Assembly (NCBI GenBank): GCA_023052935.1
Contig: CM041294.1
Location: 12,883,791-12,947,790 of the forward strand
Source of the DNA: Piezodorus guildinii
Taxonomy: Eukaryota; Arthropoda; Insecta; Hemiptera; Pentatomidae
DNA length: 64,000 nt
Direction: 5' to 3'
Part shown: in pieces, positions 22,330 to 33,565 of the stretch
How positions within the stretch are numbered: position 1 is the first letter of the stretch
How the letters are laid out: each line of letters starts with the position of its first letter
Notes under the pieces: model-generated
Told to the model about the DNA's origin: nothing
Seen by the model: only the letters and a program-made list of their open reading frames with translations
Databases searched by the model: none
Position numbers and translations under genes: made by a program

Positions 22330-23090
22330 GCCTATCTTATTCTATAATAACTTAATCAGATACAACAGGATTTTGCCGCCGTTTTGGGGCTGGTGGAGGT
22401 ATTAAGCTAGAAACTAGCGGATTAGCAATTTGTGTTGTGGTTTCAAAAAACTTGACCTGATGTCGTTTAATAAAATTCATGTACAGTTGGGATGTTCAAG
22501 CTTTTATGGGCATTGAGAGTTTTTCCCTCCAGAGTGAAGTGCTACTGCATATTTTTTTGACCACCCCATTTTGAAATTGCTGCAATTTCTTCGCTGTGTG
22601 TTGTGTGATATGAGGAAACATAGCAGCACCGTACAGCAGAGCTGGCCGGATGAAGCTGCTGTAAATAATGATTTTCAGTCGCAAACTTAAGTGTGGCGAT
22701 GTGAGAAGATGGGCTAGTCTGTACGACTTATTTCTAACATTATTTAGTTTTTTTTTCCAAAGTGACCTGAAAAAGTGAAGTGTCGGTCAAATTTGATCCG
22801 TAGGTATGATATTGTCCTGGAAATAGATTTCTTCACATTTTCTATCGTAAACTGTTTAGGTAATTTCTTTTTATTTTTTTGGAAAAAAAAAATTATGTCA
22901 TTCGTTTTCTCAGGATTTGCGATTATATTTAAAAATCGAAGCTTATCCGCTATTTTGTTTGCAGTGGTTTCAGCATACGCCATTGCCTTGGATGAGATAG
23001 TTCAGCCTTTGCAAAGCTTGTGGCATTTTATCATGGCAGTATTTAATTCAACATTAAAAGTATTTCGAGAATGAAACAGCATCTCTTGTG
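22330..23090 (-). pseudogene. LINE family E (Jockey-like) relic
   Basis: Minus-strand pieces: KLRFLNIIANPEKTNDIIFF (22744-22983 frame, the post-YADD region of RT), ISYLRIKFDRHFTFSGHFGKK, then YSSFIRPALLYGAAMFPHIT and KKLQQFQNGVVKKI (22496-22684). The last block is nearly the same as KKLQQFQNGVVRRI in the 61.25 kb copy, defining the family. Frameshifts separate the pieces. The YADD box itself is not preserved. Some of the 3' region (22330-22495) is assigned by position only. Confidence 0.7.
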
Positions 23091-23500
23091 ACTTTGAATG
23101 GATTCTTTCCTGAGTTCTACGTCGTTTTTTTTCTAATTATCGAACAGTTTTAGTTGCGTTAAAATATTTGCCTTTGACGAAAGCTCGGTGAGTAAGCGAT
23201 ACTATCCCTCGTTGCATTCCAGACCGCATTCACTTGCAGCGATGCCCCTATTACAAATGCATTAAGGGGACTATAGAATTATAATCCTAAATGGATGCAA
23301 ATGATGTGAATGAGATAAATGAAGTAATGGGAATAGTTGCTAGGATGAGGACAAATTATGGACGCCCTAATGAGGTTAGGTCTCCCCGTTAGTGTCCTAG
23401 CGGTCTGTACCTCCGGCTACTGCTACTGCACTCTTTGTCCTATCTTATTATCAACAAGCATCTTATTTTTTTATTACTATCACTTACTTACATATGAACT
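23091..23500. other. Spacer; possible split left end of an R900 copy
   Basis: Mostly unassigned. The last bases before the Helitron (ATTACTATCACTTACTTACA, 23473-23492) resemble the R900 left end, and R900 sequence resumes directly after the Helitron. Confidence 0.4.
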
Positions 23501-23501
23501 A

Positions 23502-24904
23502 CTAGCTGTGACCCGCAGCTTTGCTCGCGAATAATGAATGCATTTAGTATTAATTTATGTGCTTTTATGGTAAGAGTGGCTGTAATAAATATCAACTATC
23601 AGCTACACTTAGTTATAATTTGAAGCCCGATCTAGACTTCTTCCTGTCAAATTCACAATACCGAACCAGTAGAAGTAGTTATACCCATAATTACTATATA
23701 TGTAAAAATAATCGTCACAAACCTTTGGCAACCTGAACGTGAATTATTGATATTCGTCGGTGAAACCTTACACCTGAATCACTCGCGTTTTTTTTTTAGA
23801 ATTCAGAAACAATGTTCTATTATTTTCTTGAAATTAATATTTTTTTAGCCAATTGAAATAATTAAAAAAACAAAACAAAAACAATTGAATGTATTTTCAT
23901 AGGAACCTACACTCGAAACAGATATGAAACGCAATATGCTTAAAAGGGTCGGTCACCTGTATGTAGTGGTCAGCCTGGTGCCTTATGATTTTTTAATGAG
24001 AGTAAAAAAAAAACCCTGTTTATGCCAAGTCCTTCAAAGGGGACGTAAAATGGTGGTCCCAAGCCTTTGCTATGTCATGAACTCGTTAAACATATCTACC
24101 CTAACTCAACTTGGATAGGCCAAAATTAGTCATCATACGATTAGCCATAGTAGTATAAAAGTGACGTTAAACGAATAGATAACAACATCAATATGCTTAA
24201 AAATAGATGTTATAATATTGTTGTGACTTTGCTAATACATATCACATTAAGAAAATTTTACGTTCAGATTGTTAGAAATTTGATATTTCAAATGAGTACT
24301 TCTAATTTTTTAGGAGACGTTTAGTTTTTGTGTAATTCAAAAACTAATTTTGTAAAAGGTTTTAGACCTTTCAACCACATGAAAGTCGAAGATTTCCAAA
24401 CCCATACATATTCTGGGGTGACTTCGTCTGCGTCAATTTCTGTTATTATCGCTATTAAGACGTTTTTAAAAGAATATATTTTAAAGGACTTCCGCGTAAA
24501 TGACATTTTAGTTTTATTTTCTTGGGGCAGAAGAACATATTTATTTTCTTCTCAACCCGATCTTGACGTAAATCGATTCCTACGTGTTTAAATGTTTACA
24601 TCTGTGTTTTAATAATAGTGACGGCAAAAGATAAATTAACGGAAAATTGAATTATTTTAAAATTAAAAGGTAAATTATTTGGAATCATTGGGAAGAGAGG
24701 TTTTTTTCCTCCTAATTTTCCCCGTTTTTCCCCAAATTTCCCACTGATTCTTCATTCCTTTTGGTCGTGATATTATATAGCCTATAACCTTCCTCGATAA
24801 ATGGACTATCCAACACAAAAAGAATTTTTCAATTCGAACCGATAGTTTCTGAGATTAGAGCGTTCAAACAAACCAACTTTTCAGCTTTGTAATATTAGTA
24901 TAGA
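23502..24904 (-). mobile_element. Non-autonomous Helitron, complete, inserted between A and T
   Basis: On the minus strand it starts TCTATACTAATATTACAAAG (24904 downward) and ends CGCGAGCAAAGCTGCGGGTC then ACAGCTAG (to 23502). The terminal CTAG, a GC-rich hairpin 10-12 bases before it, a TC start and host bases A and T on the two sides are the Helitron rules. The 5' end is matched at 41349. No RepHel coding was found. A SINE family C copy lies inside at about 23930-24195. The internal 87- and 61-codon frames (24321-24591) show no known domain. Confidence 0.85.
23930..24195 (+). mobile_element. SINE family C, diverged copy inside the Helitron
   Basis: Matches the 35.3 kb SINE in the 3' half: CAACTTGGATAGGCCAAAAT, ACGATTAGCCATAGTAGTAT, then AAAGTGACGTTAAACGAATA. 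The tRNA-like head is decayed (GTAGTGGTCAGCCTGGTG; no clear B box). Confidence 0.65.
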
Positions 24905-26111
24905 TATAATAAGGGAAAGTATTATTGTCGTAAAAATATTCGGATTCGAGTTTTCACTGGAAATACACGTTTTAGAATCCTCTGAGTCGAAATGACCAAG
25001 TCCCGCAAAAAGTTCTATGTGTGGGTGTGTGTGGTAAGTCTAGCACGAAAACCAAAAGTCGTACAATACTGAAATTCCATATTTAAGACAACTGTACGCC
25101 CGAGATATTACATCAACATTTTATTGTCAAAATCAGCTAACCAAAAAAGGCTCTAACGATTTTTATGAACACACTATATAGATGTAGAATTTAATGTATT
25201 TTATTATTATGTAAGTTTGTGTCATTTTGATTGGAATAATCTAACAGGGCTTAATGCCGATGTTTTAAAATTTCTTCCTCTAAACTATATTTAATTTTGT
25301 AGAATCTATAAAAAACAACTATATTATATATTTAGCACTAATAAAAAACGGATAAATATATAATTTTAACGAATACGATATCGAACTAAAAGAAAAAAAC
25401 TTTTTTTTTTTTAAATTGAAATTTACAAGTGTACAAAAATACATCAAGTAAATATGCTGAAATGTTGAAAAACACATGAAATAAGCATGAAGAGAAATAG
25501 CCCATTGGCAGCACTCTTTGATGTGAGTCTAAACAAGAAGGTATCAAGGCCATCTTTTTTTCAGACGCCTCGGAGGATTATCAGGAATTAAGAGAAAGCA
25601 AGGATTAGAGTGTAAGTGGAATTTTTCATGGAAGGTGTGATACCTGGTTCGGGCCAAATCAGCATCATATGGAACATTAAGGTCATTGTGGATGATTTTA
25701 TTCGTGACAAAGTAAGGAGCGTTAAGGATTTTACTAAGGATTTTGGATTGTAAAGATTTGAGAAAAACTAAAAATAATTTTTTATTGAATTTATGTGTTT
25801 TGGAAAATAAATAAATGTATAATATACCGTCGGAAAGCTAAATATTTTAGAATAATTGTTATTTTATACACAAAATTTTAAAAATTAATGGAGAGTAATG
25901 AAAAGCCAAGAAAAATAACTGATTGTCATATATAATAATATAATAGTTTATTTAATATAACACTTGTTTCTTTTGAGTTTCAATGTACTTGATTCTTTAA
26001 CAATTTATTTTTTTACCCCAAAGTGTCTTTACAAATTTTGAAGAACAATTTAAATTGATTTTAACGACAGAGGTAAGTGAAAGTCGTGTGTTGCAAACAC
26101 CAGATTTTTTT
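24905..26111 (+). mobile_element. R900 repeat, diverged copy 5 split by a LINE C tail
   Basis: Runs from ATAATAAGGGAAAGTATTAT, just outside the Helitron, to GTGTTGCAAACACCAGA plus T-run. Internal landmarks (CAAGTCCCGCAAAAAG, TTAGCACTAATAAAAAACGG, GAGGTAAGTGAAAGTCGTGT) are retained. An inverted Jockey-type tail occupies about 25407-25765. Divergence is higher than in copies 1-3. Confidence 0.8.
25407..25765 (-). pseudogene. Jockey-like LINE family C tail (copy C2)
   Basis: Minus-strand family C C-terminus and 3'UTR: AATCCTTAGTAAAATCCTTA... through GTTCCATATGATGCTGATTT, then the PRRLKR region and TACTTGATGTATTTTTGTAC. The flanks show AGAAAAAAACT (25389) and AGAAAAACT (25763), a probable TSD. 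It is an insertion into R900. Confidence 0.7.
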
Positions 26112-26149
26112 ATTTTATGATATTGTTTATTGCATATAATACGTCGAAA

Positions 26150-26340
26150 CGACTATGTCTATATAATGAGTCTAGGCCGGAAACGGTAAGTTGTATAAAA
26201 CTGAAATTTCGTATTTTAAGAAAGCATATGTATTATATGTAACAGCAACTTTTTTTGACAAAATCAGCGAATTCTGTGCTCAGATTATAAGCCACTTTTT
26301 CTAGAAATGAGTCTTCACATTATAGAATATCTTATCGTTT
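26150..26340 (+). mobile_element. R900-related relic (subfamily as at 10.3 kb)
   Basis: GAGTCTAGGCCGGAAACGGT onward matches R900. From 26295, TTTTTCTAGAAATGAG matches the 10.38 kb relic rather than the standard copies. Confidence 0.55.
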
Positions 26341-26493
26341 ATGTTTAGTAGGGCGAAGTTCTACCACTGGGTAGTTTCTTCACAAGCCTTTTCACGCCCT
26401 TCATTGTAATTCAACACTTTTACTTGTTGTATTTATGTTAATATACAGTTGTAAAATTCAATAAAATATAAATAAAAAAAAATATGTTTAGTA
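26340..26493 (+). mobile_element. 132 bp LINE C 3' tail with 11 bp TSD (copy C3)
   Basis: TATGTTTAGTA at 26340-26350 and 26483-26493 brackets 132 bp of family C 3'UTR (CTACCACTGGGTAGTTTCTT ... ACAGTTGTAAAATTCAATAA) with an A-rich tail. It is a target-primed, extremely 5'-truncated insertion. Confidence 0.88.
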
Positions 26494-26660
26494 TGTGGGT
26501 AGTTTATTTGTACAAAGTAGAGTTGTTTATAATCATAAACTTAAAGAGAAACGCTTATGAAATTTCCCTCCTTCTAAGCATAAACAAATGGACTCTCAAG
26601 AATGGTAAGACAATAATTTCTACAAAAAGTGACTTATAACATTTTGCCATCTGAACTTAA

Positions 26661-26823
26661 AATACAATAGGGGTACTCACTACGTTTGCTATGGCATGCT
26701 ATTTGTGCTATAGTGCTAAACTCATCAATTTTATACAGGAAATAACTGTAGAAACTCGACGGATTTAGCAAAATAACACAAATAGCATGCTATAACAAAC
26801 GTAGTGAGTACCCCTAATAGAGT
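26661..26823. mobile_element. 147 bp MITE with ~38 bp TIRs (hAT-like)
   Basis: The element 26669-26815 begins AGGGGTACTCACTACGTTTG and ends with its inverse. The arms extend about 38 bp to CTATTTGTG/CACAAATAG with few mismatches. The flanking octamers AATACAAT (26661-26668) and AATAGAGT (26816-26823) match at 6 of 8, consistent with a decayed 8 bp hAT-type duplication. Confidence 0.75.
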
Positions 26824-27540
26824 ATTATTGATTTGGATAAAAATACACTTACAGGCCTAATTTTATAAGTTCATTCATTATTTTGAAGACTTGAACAAAA
26901 TAATAAATAACACTAAACATTTATGTGTTAAATTTAGAAGAAAACAAAATTTTAGCTTTTTTCTTTTATCTTTTCTAAAAACAATGTGATTAACTACGTT
27001 TACTTCAATATATTACAATTTGTATGATTCATAACACACACACATACTTATAGAAATTAAAAATTATTAAACTAATTTTTGACAATGATTGAAATAATCA
27101 TCAGTGTTTTAAAGATAATAGAAGGAAAAAAAAAATCAATCAATGAAAAATTTACATCACTATTGCTTAAAAATTTTAAGGTAATAACTTCTCAGAAAAA
27201 AAAAACATAAAACTTCTATTTAATAGTAAAATTTTAAAAATGGATATTTTAAAGAACACAATAGTTAAGTGTTGATAATTGAAAGTGAAGGTCAATGGTT
27301 CAATAGAAAATTGGAAGATTTAGATGGCATTAGTGGTGAAGTGACATCACACACTCCATTTTGATACTAAATAAAATAGTTTGTATTTTAATAAAATATT
27401 ACAATGATATTTTAGATTTAGTATGACTATTTGTATAAAATATACCCAAATATTATAAGTTAATTCATAATAAGTTTAGATAATTTGAGGCTCTGGAAAA
27501 AAAACTCTAAACATTCATGTATTAGGATTTTTTTTAAACG

Positions 27541-27919
27541 GAAAAAACTAGGGGTGGACATAATCGAATGATCGGTCTTCAATGATCGATGATTTAAATA
27601 ATCGAATGATTCAATAATCGAATGATTAATAAGCATTCTGAAAGACAATATGCCACAATTTCGGTCTCCATGATGGCTGAGCTGGCTGAGCCTAGGTGCA
27701 AATATGCATATAATTTATGTATTGAGCAAAACAAAAAAAAAAAAATAAATAAAAAAAAAATAAATAAATAAAATCATTCGGTTATCCCAACCCCTTATAA
27801 TCCTTCGATTATCGTCTTTCGTTTCTCCAAACCTATTCGATAATCAATTAATTCGAATAATAGAAATAATCGTATGATCTGATAATCGTCATTCGATTAT
27901 CCCCACCCCTAGAAAGAAC
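27541..27919. mobile_element. hAT-like MITE, array unit 1
   Basis: The element 27549-27911 starts TAGGGGTGGACATAATCGAA and ends ATTATCCCCACCCCTA. GAAAAAAC on the left and GAAAGAAC on the right form an 8 bp target duplication with one mismatch. Subterminal AATCGAATGAT motifs are repeated several times. 8 bp TSD and TIRs of this type indicate hAT. Confidence 0.85.
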
Positions 27920-28181
27920 TCAACATTACAACTATTTTTTTCGTCACACATTAATGTAATTTAGTGGTGAAGTGACATCACAGACTCCAATTTTATACTA
28001 AATAAAATAGTTTGTATTTTAATAAAATATTACAATGATATTATAGATTTAGTATGACTACTTGTATAAAATATACCCAAATATTATGAGTTAATTCATA
28101 ATAATTTTAGATAATTTGGGGCCCTGAAAAAAAAAAAAAAAAAACTCTAAACATTTATGTATTAGGATTTTTTTTTAAACG

Positions 28182-28376
28182 GAAAGAACTAGGGGTGGGC
28201 ATAATCGAATGATTGGACTTTGATGATTTAACTAATCGAATGATTCCATAATCGAATGATTAATAAGCATTCTGAAAGACAATATGCCAAAATTTCCGTC
28301 TCCATGATGGCTGAGCTGGCTGAGCCTATGTGCAAATATGCATATAATTTATATGATGAGCAAAACAAAAAAAATC
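28182..28376. mobile_element. hAT-like MITE, unit 2 (right-truncated)
   Basis: GAAAGAAC (28182-28189) then TAGGGGTGGGCATAATCGAA. It is cut at about 28376, where unit 3 begins. Confidence 0.8.
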
Positions 28377-28524
28377 TACAATAAAATATACCCAAATATT
28401 ATGAGTTAATTCATAATAATTTTAGATTATTTGAGGTCCTGAAAAAAAAAAAAATAAAAATAAAAAAATAAAATAAAAAATAAATAAAAAACTAAACATT
28501 TAAGTATTAGAATTTTTTTAAACG

Positions 28525-28866
28525 GAAAGAACTAGGCGTGAGCATAATAGAATGATCGTCACAATCGAATGATCGGAATTCGATGATTTAAAAAATCGAA
28601 TGATTAATATGCAATCTGAAAGACAGTATGGCACAATTCCCCTCTCTATGATGGCTGAACTGACTGCAAATATGCATATAATGTATGTGATGAGCAAAAC
28701 AAAAAATAAAATAAAATCATTCGGTTATACCAACCCCTTGTAATCCTTCGATTATCGTCATTCGTTTCTCCAAACCTATTGATTCGATAATCAATTAATA
28801 CGAATGATAGAAATAATCGTATGATCTGATAATCATCATTCGATTATCCCCACCCCTAGAAAGAAC
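28525..28866. mobile_element. hAT-like MITE, unit 3
   Basis: The element 28533-28858 has perfect GAAAGAAC on both sides (28525-28532, 28859-28866). Its left TIR has changed to TAGGCGTGAGCATAATAGAA, the same variant as in units 4 and 6. Confidence 0.85.
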
Positions 28867-29111
28867 TCAACATTACAGCTATTTTTTTCGTAACACATTA
28901 ATGTAATTTAGTGGTGAAGTGACATCACAGACTCCAATTTTATACTAAATAAAATAGTTTGTATTTTAATAAAATATTACAATGATATTATAGATTTAGT
29001 ATGACTACTTGTATAAAATATACCCAAATATTATGAGTTAATTCATAATAATTTTAGATAATTTGAGGCTCTGAAAAAAAAACATTTATGTATTAGGATT
29101 TTTTTTAAACG

Positions 29112-29215
29112 GAAAGAACTAGGCGTGAGCATAATAGAATGATCGTCACAATCGAATGATCGTTCTTCGATGATTTAAATAATCGAATGATTAATATGCA
29201 TTCTGAAAGACAGTA
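29112..29215. mobile_element. hAT-like MITE, unit 4 (right-truncated)
   Basis: TAGGCGTGAGCATAATAGAA after GAAAGAAC. It breaks off at about 29215 into the start of unit 5. Confidence 0.8.
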
Positions 29216-29651
29216 TGTTTTAAATATAATAGAAGGAGAAAAAATCAATTTATGAAAAATTAACATCACTATTGCTTAAAATTTTTAAGGTAATAACTTC
29301 TCAGAAAAAAAAAATCATAAAATATCTAGGTAATAGTAACATTTTAAAAATGGATAGTTTAAAGAACACAATAGTTAAGTGTTGATAATTGAAAGTGAAG
29401 GTCAATGGTTTAATAGAAAATTGGAAGATTTAGATGGCTTTGGTGATGAAGTGACATCACAGACTCCAATTTTATACTAAATAAAATAGTTTGTATTTTA
29501 ATAAAATATTACAGTGATATTATAGATTTAGTATGACTACTTGTATAAAATATACCCAAATATTATAAGTTAATTCATAATAATTTTAGATAATTTGAGG
29601 CTCTGGAAAAAAAAACTCTAAACATTTATGTATTAGGATTTTTTTTAAACG

Positions 29652-29943
29652 GAAAGAAATAGGGGTGGGCATAATCGAATGATCGGTCTTAATGATCGAT
29701 GATTTAAATAATCGAATGATTAATATGCATTCTGAAAGACAATATGGCACAATTCCTGCCTGAGCCTAGGTGCAAATATGCATATAATTTATGTGATGAG
29801 AAAAAAAAATAAAAATAAATAATAAAATCATTCGGTTATCCCAACCCTTATAATCCTTCGATTATCGTCATATGTTTCTCCAAACCTATTGATTCGATAA
29901 TCAATTAATTCGAATGATTGAAATCCCGACCCCTAGAAAGAAC
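29652..29943. mobile_element. hAT-like MITE, unit 5
   Basis: The element 29660-29935 is flanked by GAAAGAAA and GAAAGAAC. It is shortened internally near the right end (GATTGAAATCCCGACCCCTA). Confidence 0.82.
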
Positions 29944-30192
29944 TCAACATTACAGCTTTTTTTTTCGTAACACATTAATGTAATTTAGTGGTGAAGTGAC
30001 ATCACAGACTCCAATTTTATACTAAATAAAATAGTTTGTGTTTTAATAAAATATTACAATGATATTATAGATTTAGTATGACTACTTGTATAAAATATAC
30101 CCAAATATTATGAGTTAATTCATAATAATTTTAGATAATTTGAGGCTCTGAAAAAAAAAAAAACATTTATGTATTAGGATTTTTTTTAAACG

Positions 30193-30553
30193 GAAAGAAC
30201 TAGGCGTGAGCATAATAGAATGATCGTCACAATCGAATGATCGTTCTTCGATGATTCAAATAATCGAATGATTAATAAGCATTCTGAAACACAATATGCC
30301 ACAATTTCTGTCTCCATGATGGCTAAGCTGGCTGAGCCTAGTTGCAAATATGCATATAATGTATGTGATGAGCAAAACAAAAAAAAAAAAAAAAAAAAAA
30401 AAAATCATTCGGTTATCCCAACCCTTATAATCTTTCGATCATCGTCATTCGTTTCTCCAAACCTATTGATTCGATAATCAATTAATTCGAATGATAGAAA
30501 TAATTGTATGATCTGATAATCGTCATTCGATTATCTCCACCCCTAGAAAGAAT
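30193..30553. mobile_element. hAT-like MITE, unit 6
   Basis: The element 30201-30545 is flanked by GAAAGAAC and GAAAGAAT. The sequence right of it is not array DNA, so this is the right edge of the array. Confidence 0.85.
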
Positions 30554-31427
30554 GTTTTACATGCTTGAAAGTTTTAAAAAGAAAAAGAGCTATTTATGAT
30601 TTATTGGAAATAAAAATTCTCCTATCCGCCTAAAATAAAATAAAAGTATTTCTTGAAATAGCTTCTGAATATAGTTTCCTAACATATCGCTGTATTTAAT
30701 AATTCGTTTTTAATTGTCTTTAAATATCCTCCAAGTCAATTAAAAATAAATAATATTTAAATACCCATTGGTCTTTTAAGAGCTACGAATCTAATATAAA
30801 TGGAAATGTAGAGGCAATTATCAATGGGAAGGTATGCTCTTACCTCCGGCCATCATGAAAAATGGGAATTAATTTGTTATATCTTTACGATTATTAGACT
30901 ATTTTTATATAATTGAGTGTTATTAGAAGGTGGTCGGAATTGCTTTGGATGTAAAATAGGCCTGTTGAAAAAAGAGAGCATTAAAACAATAGAAGCTGAC
31001 AAAAGAGGCTTGAACCGATTCTAGCCTACGCTACACCCTTTATTAGTGTACATGAATAATACATTGCCAGCAGCGGGGCTCTTGTTGTGTAAAGCAGCAA
31101 AAAAAAAAAAAGGATTCTTCACGTCAAATTAAAATCTGTCAAATATAAATATAAATCTATAAAAATAATACATTTAATAAATCATAAATCTAACGGTAAA
31201 AGAGCTGCATAATAACGTGCATCGATTATTGAGATTTTAGATCTTAGTCTCTTTATCAGTAGAATATTTTATTATAAACATAATTAGTTATGCGATAAAT
31301 CAATTTTTCGCTTCTTATAGCTACTGAATTTAATTATTTTATTTCTTCTCTGAGTTTATTTTATATTTACGAATATACAAAATACATTGTGAAGTGCTTA
31401 ATTAAGAGGTTGATTTCCAAGGACAAC
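30554..31427. other. Unassigned spacer
   Basis: No gene or repeat family recognised. Confidence 0.35.
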
Positions 31428-32323
31428 TTTTTACTTTCACTTACTATATATAGTAAGGGGAAGTATTGCGATCGTGAAAATTTTCGAATTCCAGTTTTCA
31501 ACGGAAATACACGTTTTAGGGCCCCCTGAGTCCAAATAACCAAGTCCCGCAAAAAGGTCTGTGTGTGTGGTAACTCCCGGGCAGAAACGGTAAGTCCTAT
31601 GAAACTGAAATTTCATATTTAAGACAACTATACGCCCGAGACGTGACAAAACTTTTTTCATCAAAGTGAGCTTACCAGAAGAGGCACTTTATAAGATGCA
31701 TTTTGCACCTTTTTTCGATTTTCTCGAAAACGGTTCCGACGGTTTTTATTAAACTCGCTATATCGATGTAAAATTTAATGGGCTTTAATGTCATGTAGGT
31801 TTTATTTGGATAAAAATGGTCTGAAAGGGCTTAAATGCCGATATTTTAAATTTTCTTCCCCTAGAGTACCTTTAATTTTGTAGATTCAATAATAATAACT
31901 AAATTATCTTGTTAACGCTGATGAAAAACAGGTAAATATATAAATTGAATTAATTCGATACCCAACTAAAGGAGAAAACAGAAAAAATATTTTTTTAATG
32001 CAATTTTTCTTTTTGAACATAAGAGCAGTAATATACATGTATGATATACCGTTGGAAAGCTAAAAATTATATAAAAAATATTATCTCATACACAAGCTTT
32101 TAAAAGTTAATAGAGGGTTATGAATTGAACATAAAACTAACTGATTATTTTAGATAATAATATAATAGATTTTTTAATAAAACACATGTTTCTATATAAA
32201 TTCAATTTGATTAATTCCTTAATAATTTCTCGTATTTTTATCTCAAACTGTATTTGAAAATTCTTTCATTGATTTTAAAAATGGTGGTAAGTGAAAGTCG
32301 TGTGTTGCCCGCACCAGGTTTTT
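31428..32323 (+). mobile_element. R900 repeat, near-complete copy 6
   Basis: Left end TTTTTACTTTCACTTAC with the palindrome, a very short (GT)n (31559-31568), and a right end GTAAGTGAAAGTCGTGTGTT followed by GCCCGCACCAGG and a T-run. Confidence 0.9.
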
Positions 32324-32552
32324 CGAAATGTTTTGACATACTTCTATTTTAATGATTTAGTTTAGCCTATATTCGTCATCAGATTTTATCTAAAAACAAA
32401 AAATCCTTTAAAAACTAATTTGAAAATTGCTATTCATTCCAAAAGATACTAAATCCACATTTTGTTACACCTAAAATGTACTAATACAGTACCTTCAAAG
32501 ACGTACTATATTCTCCGTAAACAAGAAAGTTTTCTTTTCATTTCTTTCTAAA

Positions 32553-32894
32553 AGGTAATATATAAATACTACGGGGAGCCCGTGGCTGAGTGGCTAGCGC
32601 GCTAGTCTCTCATGCTAAAGTTGTTAGTTCGAATCCCAGTCCTTAACTGGGCTTTTATAAGAATGTAATTAAATGGGGATTCACTTACAGACTCTCCCCC
32701 GGGTATGTGAGACCCGTCAGCCAAATGGTGGCCACTCACAAAATTATGCGTAGAGGAGTGGATGACCCTACACTAGAAAATACACCACGAAACGTGAGTG
32801 TAACCTTCCAGGAGATTACACCGCGAGGCCCAGCGCCTACACGGCCTGTCGCGCCACGGGAAAAAATAAATATATTTATATAGGTAATATATAA
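32553..32894 (+). mobile_element. tRNA-derived SINE family B, copy B1, with 13 bp TSD
   Basis: The body GGGGAGCCCGTGGCTGAGTG has an A box (TGGCTGAGTGG) and a B box (AGTTCGAATCCC, 32627). The tail reads GGCCTGTCGCGCCACGGG and A-runs. AGGTAATATATAA repeats at 32553-32565 and 32882-32894. The head resembles a type II (Leu/Ser-like) tRNA. Confidence 0.9.
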
Positions 32895-33565
32895 TATCTT
32901 ACTATATAACGGAAGTACCTAACCCCGTAATATATTGCCATTAATTTATTATTTTCTTCATTTGTTCATTTTTTTTTTTCATTTATTTAACACGTCTTGA
33001 ATCATCGCAGTTTTTAGAATATTGTAAATAAATTAGTTGCGTCGATTTCGTAGGTTCTCAATTATATTAAGTATTTTCATATTATTTCTTTTAGCAGGCA
33101 TATAAATTTGGTTTAAAAATGTTTAGAAACTCACATTTCATTATAATAATGGTATTTGATTCCCTGGTCTTGCTAAATATGAGAAGAAAAACGGTGTCTA
33201 GTTTAGTTTAGTAGAATTTAGTTTTCAACATGTAAAAAAGAAGGAAAAAAGATATTTTGAAAGAGGGCTATTTTGTTTTGGTCGATTACAAAGGTTCATT
33301 ATTGGCAATAATAAACCAAAATAATGATCTAATGTATATTTAAATATATAAAGTGTGGATAGAATAATATAACATTCTGTCACTGGTTTCAACCCCGCCT
33401 GTGGTAGACTAATTATTTATCTTCTTAATGCTTCCACGGACTCTATAATTTTTTCTTCAAAGCGATGTTCTGGATTTCGACAGGGTTTTTAATTTTCTTC
33501 CAACTTTTTACCTAATATTTTGGCGTCTTCTTCAGGATTCTAAGTATTTTTTTTTTGGGACTTTC
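32895..33565. other. Unassigned spacer
   Basis: AT-rich; no recognised gene or repeat. Confidence 0.35.

Larger units (their letters stand above)
27110..30553. repeat. Tandem segmental array of six units, each carrying a hAT-like MITE
   Basis: A unit of up to about 0.85 kb, marked by GTGAAGTGACATCACA and ATAATTTTAGATAATTTGAG, recurs at about 27110, 27951, 28377, 28905, 29216 and 29975. Units differ in length: units 2 and 4 are cut inside the MITE, and unit 3 starts mid-unit. The non-MITE part of each unit is duplicated host-like DNA, so the array arose by tandem duplication after the MITE landed rather than by independent insertions. No coding content. Confidence 0.88.

Noticed and set aside
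27110..30553. CRISPR-like or classical satellite array
   Set aside because: Units are hundreds of bp, unequal in length, and contain a MITE with TSDs; there is no short repeat/spacer alternation.
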